DNA from: Roseovarius sp.
Lineage (GTDB): Bacteria > Pseudomonadota > Alphaproteobacteria > Rhodobacterales > Rhodobacteraceae
Assembly: GCA_027493545.1 (NCBI GenBank)
Contig: JAOSKR010000001.1
Span: forward strand, 90,001-154,000
Direction: 5' to 3'
Length of the DNA stretch: 64,000 nucleotides
Under the pieces are notes generated by a model that saw only the letters and a list, made by a program, of their open reading frames with translations, searched no databases and had not been told where the DNA came from. Below are positions 59,945-64,000 of this stretch, one piece after another; positions within the stretch are counted from its first letter, which is position 1; each line of letters opens with the position of its first letter. The translations under genes were made by a program, and so were the position numbers.

Positions 59945-61542
59945 ATGGCATTCGGACGGGTCAACCCGCAATTCCGACTGGAAGATCAAGGCATCACCGG
60001 ACCGGACAATGTCTATTACAACCTGATCGAGCCGGCGCTGATCGAAGCCGCGCTGCAAAAGGGCGAAGGCCGGCTTGGCCGCGGCGGCACCTTCCTGGTC
60101 TCCACCGGCAAGTTCACCGGACGCTCGCCCAAGGACAAGCACATCGTCAGGACCGACAGCGTGGCCGACAAGATCTGGTGGGAAAACAACGCCACCATGA
60201 GCCCCGAGGGCTTTGACCGGCTCTACGAGGACATGCTCGCGCACATGCAGGGCGGCACCTGCTACGTGCAGGATCTGGTCGGCGGGGCCGATCCCGCCTA
60301 CGCCATCAACGTGCGCATGATCACCGAACTGGCGTGGCACGCACTCTTTTGCCGGCACATGCTGCGCCGCCCCGAACGCGAGGCGCTCGACCGTTTCGTG
60401 GCCGATTTCACCATCATCAACTGCCCCAGCTTCAAGTCCGACCCCAAACGCCACGACTGCCGCAGCGACACCGTCATCGCGCTCAATTTCGACCGCAAGC
60501 TGATCCTGATCGGCAACACCGAATACGCCGGCGAAAACAAGAAATCGGTCTTTACCCTGCTCAACTACCTGTTGCCGGAAAAGGGCGTCATGCCGATGCA
60601 CTGCTCGGCCAACCACGCCCGCGGCAACCCGGTGGACACGGCGATCTTCTTCGGGCTTTCGGGCACCGGCAAGACCACGCTTTCGGCCGATCCCGAGCGC
60701 GTACTGATCGGCGACGACGAGCACGGCTGGTCCGAGCGCGGCACCTTCAACTTCGAGGGCGGCTGCTATGCCAAGACCATCAACCTCGACCCCGAGGCCG
60801 AGCCGGAAATCTACGCCACGACGGAAAAGTTCGGCACCGTGATCGAGAACATGGTCTATGACGACGAAACGCTCGAACTCGATTTCGCCGACGACTCGCT
60901 CACTGCTAACATGCGCTGCGCCTACCCGCTGCACTACATCTCGAACGCCTCCGCGACGGCGCTCGGGGGACATCCCAAGAACATCATCATGCTGACCTGC
61001 GATGCCTTCGGCGTGCTGCCGCCGATTGCCCGTCTGACGCCGGCGCAGGCGATGTATCACTTCCTGTCGGGCTTCACCTCAAAGTGGCCGGCACCGAGCG
61101 CGGCGTGACCGAGCCCGAACCGACCTTTTCCACCTGCTTCGGCGCGCCCTTCATGCCACGCCGCCCCGAGGCCTACGGCAACCTCCTGCGCGACAAGATC
61201 GCCAAGCACGGCGCCACCTGCTGGCTGGTCAACACCGGCTGGACCGGCGGCGCCTACGGCACCGGCTCGCGGATGCCGATCAAGGCCACGCGGGCGTTGC
61301 TGACCGCCGCGCTCGACGGCTCGCTTTCCAAGGTCGATTTCCGCAAGGACGCGAGTTTCGGCTTCGACGTGCCGGTCAAGGTGCCGGGCGTACCCGAGGT
61401 GCTGCTCGACCCGCGCCGCACCTGGGGCGACCCCGCAGGCTATGACGCGCAGGCCGCGAAGCTGGTGAGGATGTTTGCCGACAATTTCGAACAGTACCTG
61501 CCCCATATCGACGACGACGTGAAGGCGGCGGCGATCGGCTAG
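59945..61542 (+). CDS. pckA: Phosphoenolpyruvate carboxykinase (ATP) (one frameshift)
   Basis: Gluconeogenic enzyme: oxaloacetate and ATP to phosphoenolpyruvate, CO2 and [29 protein letters not shown] and [18 protein letters not shown] (P-loop of the kinase-1a type) are visible, with LIGDDEHGW as the metal site. After the SGFTSK segment a base is missing near 61084; the remainder ([20 protein letters not shown]) is in another frame. The corrected length is about 532 residues, as expected. AGGAG lies upstream of the ATG at 59945. Two 12-bp direct repeats in the promoter region suggest regulation. It converges on the GMC gene with a 4-bp overlap of the stops. Confidence 0.96.
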
Positions 61543-63157
61543 GCCGGTCCCGCCTGCCCGACAATCCCTGCCGCGAGCTTCTCGGCCATCATGATCACCG
61601 GCGCGGTGGTGTTGCCGCCGATGAGGCGCGGCATGATCGCGGCGTCGATGACCCGCAGCCCCTCGACCCCGCGCACCCGCGCGCGCGCATCCACGACCGC
61701 CATCGCGTCGCCATCGGCGCCCATCCGGCAGGTGCCGGCCGGGTGATAGATGGTGTCGGCTCGGGCGCGGATATCCGCATCGAGCCCCGCGTCGCTGCCG
61801 TCATGGGGATAAAGCCGCGCCCCGCGCCACGGCGCCAGCGATGGCGCCGCGAGCACCGTCTCCGCAATTCGCGCCGCACCCCTCAGCGCGTCGAGATCGC
61901 GCGGATCGGAGAGAAATCCCGGGTCGATCAGCGGCGGTGTCGCGGGGCGGGCATCGGCCAGGGTCACGCAGCCTCGGCTCGCCGGCCGCAACAGGCAGAC
62001 ATGACAGGAATAGCCGTCATGGACGTGCGGCCGGCGCATGTGCCGATCGACGATACCGACGACGAAATGCATCTGCAGATCGGGCCGGTCGATCCCCGGC
62101 TCGGAACGCAGAAAGGCGCCGGCCTCGGCATAGGGGGTGGCAAAAAGCCCGCGCCCGTCGCGCCGCCACCTGCGGGCGGCCTTGCCCAGCCGCGCCAGCC
62201 CTCGCGGGTTTAGCCCGATGACGTCGCGCCTGAGCGAGCGGTACGAGATGGTGTAATCGACGTGGTCCTGCAAGTTCGCGCCGACGCCCGGCAGATCGCA
62301 GACCACCGGGATGCCGTGCCGTGCCAGATGCTCGCCCGGACCCACGCCCGAGAGCATCAGCAGATGCGGCGACCCGAACGCGCCGCCGGCGACGATCACC
62401 TCGCGCGCCGCATTGATGCGGCGGATGCGGCCGGCGTGGCGCAACTCCAGCCCGCTCGCGCGGCCCTGCTCGAAGAGCACCCGCCGCGCCACCGCCCGCG
62501 TCATCACCGTCAGGTTCGAACGGCCCAGCGCCGGAAAGAGATAGGCGGCTGCGGCCGAACAGCGCTCACCGCGTCGCGGCCCGTCGAAATACTGCATCAC
62601 CTGATAGAGCCCGGCACCCTCCTGTGCGGGGCCGTTGAAGTCGTCGCAGGCCGCGATCCGGCAGTCCCGCGCCGCCGCGACGAAGGCGCGCGAGATCACC
62701 CTCGGGGCGCTCTGGTCAGCCACCGGAGCGGGCCATCATGGCCATGCAACGCATCCTCGCCGCGCATGTTGCGCTCGGCACGGCGGAACCACGGCAGCAC
62801 GCTCTGCCAGTCCCAGCCCTCGCAGCCCATGTCGGCCCATTCGTCATAGTCGCGCGGATGCCCGCGGGTATAGAGCATGGCGTTGATCGCGGTCGATCCG
62901 CCCAGGGCCCTGCCGCGGGGCTGATAGCCGCGGCGCCCGTTCAGCCCCGGCTGGGGCACGGTGCGATAGGCCCAGTTGTTGACCCTCGGCCGCCCCGGCA
63001 GCATCACCGCCATCAGCGCCGGTGCGCGCACCAAAAGCGAGTTGCCCCCGCCGCCGGCCTCGACGAGGCAGACGGTGGTGCCGGGGTTATCGCTCAGCCG
63101 CGCCGCCAGAACCGAGCCCGCAGCGCCGCCGCCGACGATGATGTAATCGAACCGCAT
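61539..63157 (-). CDS. GMC-family FAD oxidoreductase (choline dehydrogenase-like; one frameshift)
   Basis: Product of about 539 residues. [20 protein letters not shown] is the N-terminal FAD loop, [18 protein letters not shown] the GMC signature 1 region, and [20 protein letters not shown] signature 2. The C-terminal [11 protein letters not shown] holds the active-site His, and [16 protein letters not shown] follows. Members oxidise alcohols such as choline or medium-chain alcohols; the substrate is unknown. One base is missing near 62724, where the N-terminal piece ends after GHDGPLRW. It converges on pckA. Confidence 0.9.
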
Positions 63158-63205
63158 CGCTGCGACCCTACTCCGGCCCGGCCGCGCCGGCGGCCCGACA
63201 CCGCG

Positions 63206-63655
63206 TCACCCCGGCAACACCCCGGTCAGCACGTAGCGCAGGATATCGACCACCTGGCCGGCTCGCGCGCCACCGCCAGCGCGGCGGCGTCGACCTCCTT
63301 GAGCGCGTGGTCGTGTTCCTCGGGGTGCAGGACGATCAGCGCCTTGCCCAGCGCGGCGGCATGGCCCGCATCGAACGCCGCGTTCCACTGGCGATATTTC
63401 TCGCCGAAGCGGACCACCACCACATCGGCGTCGGCGATCCCCTTTCGGGTGCGGATCGCGTTGACCAGCGCGCCCTTGCGGTCGTGCCAGAACTTGTCCG
63501 GCTCGGCCCCGAGGATCGTCACGCCGCAATCGTCGGACGCCGCGTGATCGGTCACCGGCGCGAAAAAAGGCCACGTCAAGCCCTTCGGCACCGGCCATGA
63601 TCTCGTCGCGCCAGCCAGTGTGGATTTCTCCCGAGAGGTAGACATTCAGCGTCAT
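63206..63655 (-). CDS. YtoQ family protein (two frameshifts)
   Basis: Product of about 149 residues. LNVYLSGEIHTGWRDEI at the N-terminus and DADVVVVRFGEKYRQWNAAF match YtoQ, a small family with a nucleoside 2-deoxyribosyltransferase-like fold. PDKFWHDRKGALVNAIRTRK lies between. The frame changes at the A6 run 63563-63568 and near 63260; the rebuilt C-terminus is VVDILRYVLTGVLPG. The reaction is not established for the family. It follows the unrelated partial gene at the right edge. Confidence 0.82.
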   Translation of the reverse strand: MTLNVYLSGEIHTGWRDEIMAGAEGLDVAFFRAGDRSRGVRRLRRDDPRGRAGQVLARPQGRAGQRDPHPKGDRRRRCGGGPLRREISPVERGVRCGPCRRAGQGADRPAPRGTRPRAQGGRRRRAGGGARAGQVVDILRYVLTGVLPG

Positions 63656-63712
63656 GGGGTTCTCCTCCGTTGTTGGTGGCCTGTCGCCCTTGGCATCGGC
63701 CGGATTTCGTTA

Positions 63713-63780
63713 CCCGCCCCGGCCCCGAGCCGGGGCCTTCCATCAAGGACGGCGGGGTCCCGGGTCAAGCCCGGGGCGGA
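63713..63780. repeat. Copy B of the CCCGGGTCAAGCCCGGG-type dispersed palindrome
   Basis: CCGCCCCGGCCCCGAGCCGG, a 16-nt middle, and GGGTCCCGGGTCAAGCCCGG form an imperfect palindrome in the same orientation as the element at 44975. It lies between the YtoQ gene and the partial phosphoribosyltransferase gene. Confidence 0.7.
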
Positions 63781-63793
63781 TGCGGCAGCAGCC

Positions 63794-64000
63794 TCAGCCG
63801 CCGCCGGCATCCTCCATCGCCCGGCGCACCGCCGCGCCCGGGACTTGTGCGAATTCCCGGTAATGCACCCCCACGGCGCGGAAATGCTCCGGCACCAGCG
63901 GGCAGACGATGCGGTCGGCGAGCGGGCGCAGGTCCTCGAGCGTATCGGCGGCGGCGACCGGCACCGCGAGGATCACCCGTGCCGGGCCACGCTCGCGCAG
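63794..64000 (-). CDS. Phosphoribosyltransferase-domain protein, C-terminal part only
   Basis: The last 68 residues and stop are present; the 5' part is beyond the right edge. VILAVPVAAADTLEDLRPLADRIVCPLVPEHFRAVG resembles the C-terminal segment of putative phosphoribosyltransferases often paired with hydrolases (AVPV...PLADxVVC...FxAVGxxY). The PRPP loop would be upstream and is not visible, so the call rests on the tail alone. Confidence 0.6.
   Translation of the reverse strand: MRERGPARVILAVPVAAADTLEDLRPLADRIVCPLVPEHFRAVGVHYREFAQVPGAAVRRAMEDAGGG

Overview
The window is a chromosomal segment of an alphaproteobacterium, most likely a member of the Rhodobacteraceae (Rhodobacter/roseobacter type). 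The evidence is high G+C by eye, the family-typical gene orders (rpoZ-rsh-DUF2062-pdxJ-acpS-lepB-rnc-era-DUF1491-recO; chvI-chvG-hprK-rapZ-EIIA-HPr beside divergent pckA), a GT14/DUF5928-type glycosyltransferase, a taurine:pyruvate aminotransferase and an FnrL-like box. I see no tRNA, rRNA, CRISPR array, insertion sequence, prophage or plasmid origin.

Layout. 0-0.7 kb: 3'-truncated msrP. 0.9-7.7 kb: a glycan-decoration island with two SAM methyltransferases, three glycosyltransferase units (one apparently fused to a sulfotransferase) and an alpha/beta-hydrolase-like protein. 8-10.7 kb: clpB with a heat-shock-type promoter and a strong terminator. 10.8-20.3 kb: pyrF, a GDP-deoxysugar operon (SDR, gmd, colC/fcl, colD), an oligopeptide-type binding protein, panC, an M20 deacylase and rpe. 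20.4-25.5 kb: a TDT/SLAC1 channel, an FAH-family enzyme, a phnM stub beside an orphan DUF1045 protein, corA, a TetR regulator and recO. 25.6-28.4 kb: a secreted VWA protein with eight tandem repeats of about 88 residues. 28.5-36.6 kb: the conserved housekeeping run up to folK. 36.8-44.9 kb: a NYN protein, ispH, a methyltransferase, rnhA, tpa, an OmpA lipoprotein, an Ada-like protein, nth and adenosine kinase. 45-47.6 kb: a second glycan locus (family-2 sulfotransferase divergent from a GT14). 47.6-54.1 kb: HIT protein, a BacNav-type sodium channel, a membrane protein/MarR pair, a lone ABC ATPase, a zinc-finger miniprotein and polA. 54.1-61.5 kb: acyltransferase, HPr, EIIA, RapZ, HprK, ChvG, ChvI and divergent pckA. 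61.5-64 kb: GMC oxidoreductase, YtoQ protein and a partial phosphoribosyltransferase.

How the genes fit together. The most distinctive theme is surface polysaccharide. A ColD homologue has His where aminotransferases carry the PLP-binding Lys, and it sits in one operon with Gmd and a Fcl/ColC-like enzyme, which points to GDP-L-colitose rather than only GDP-fucose. Nearby glycosyltransferases, methyltransferases and two sulfotransferases would assemble and decorate the glycan. The chvIG-hprK-rapZ-PTS cluster with pckA is a regulatory PTS linking envelope stress and carbon state to gluconeogenesis.

Quality note. At least 16 genes contain apparent indels (about 27 in total), many at short homopolymers and including essential genes (era, ispH, rpe). 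I read these as sequencing or assembly errors, so frameshifted genes are given as one feature spanning the reconstructed reading frame. Two families of dispersed G+C-rich palindromic repeats lie in the intergenic gaps.
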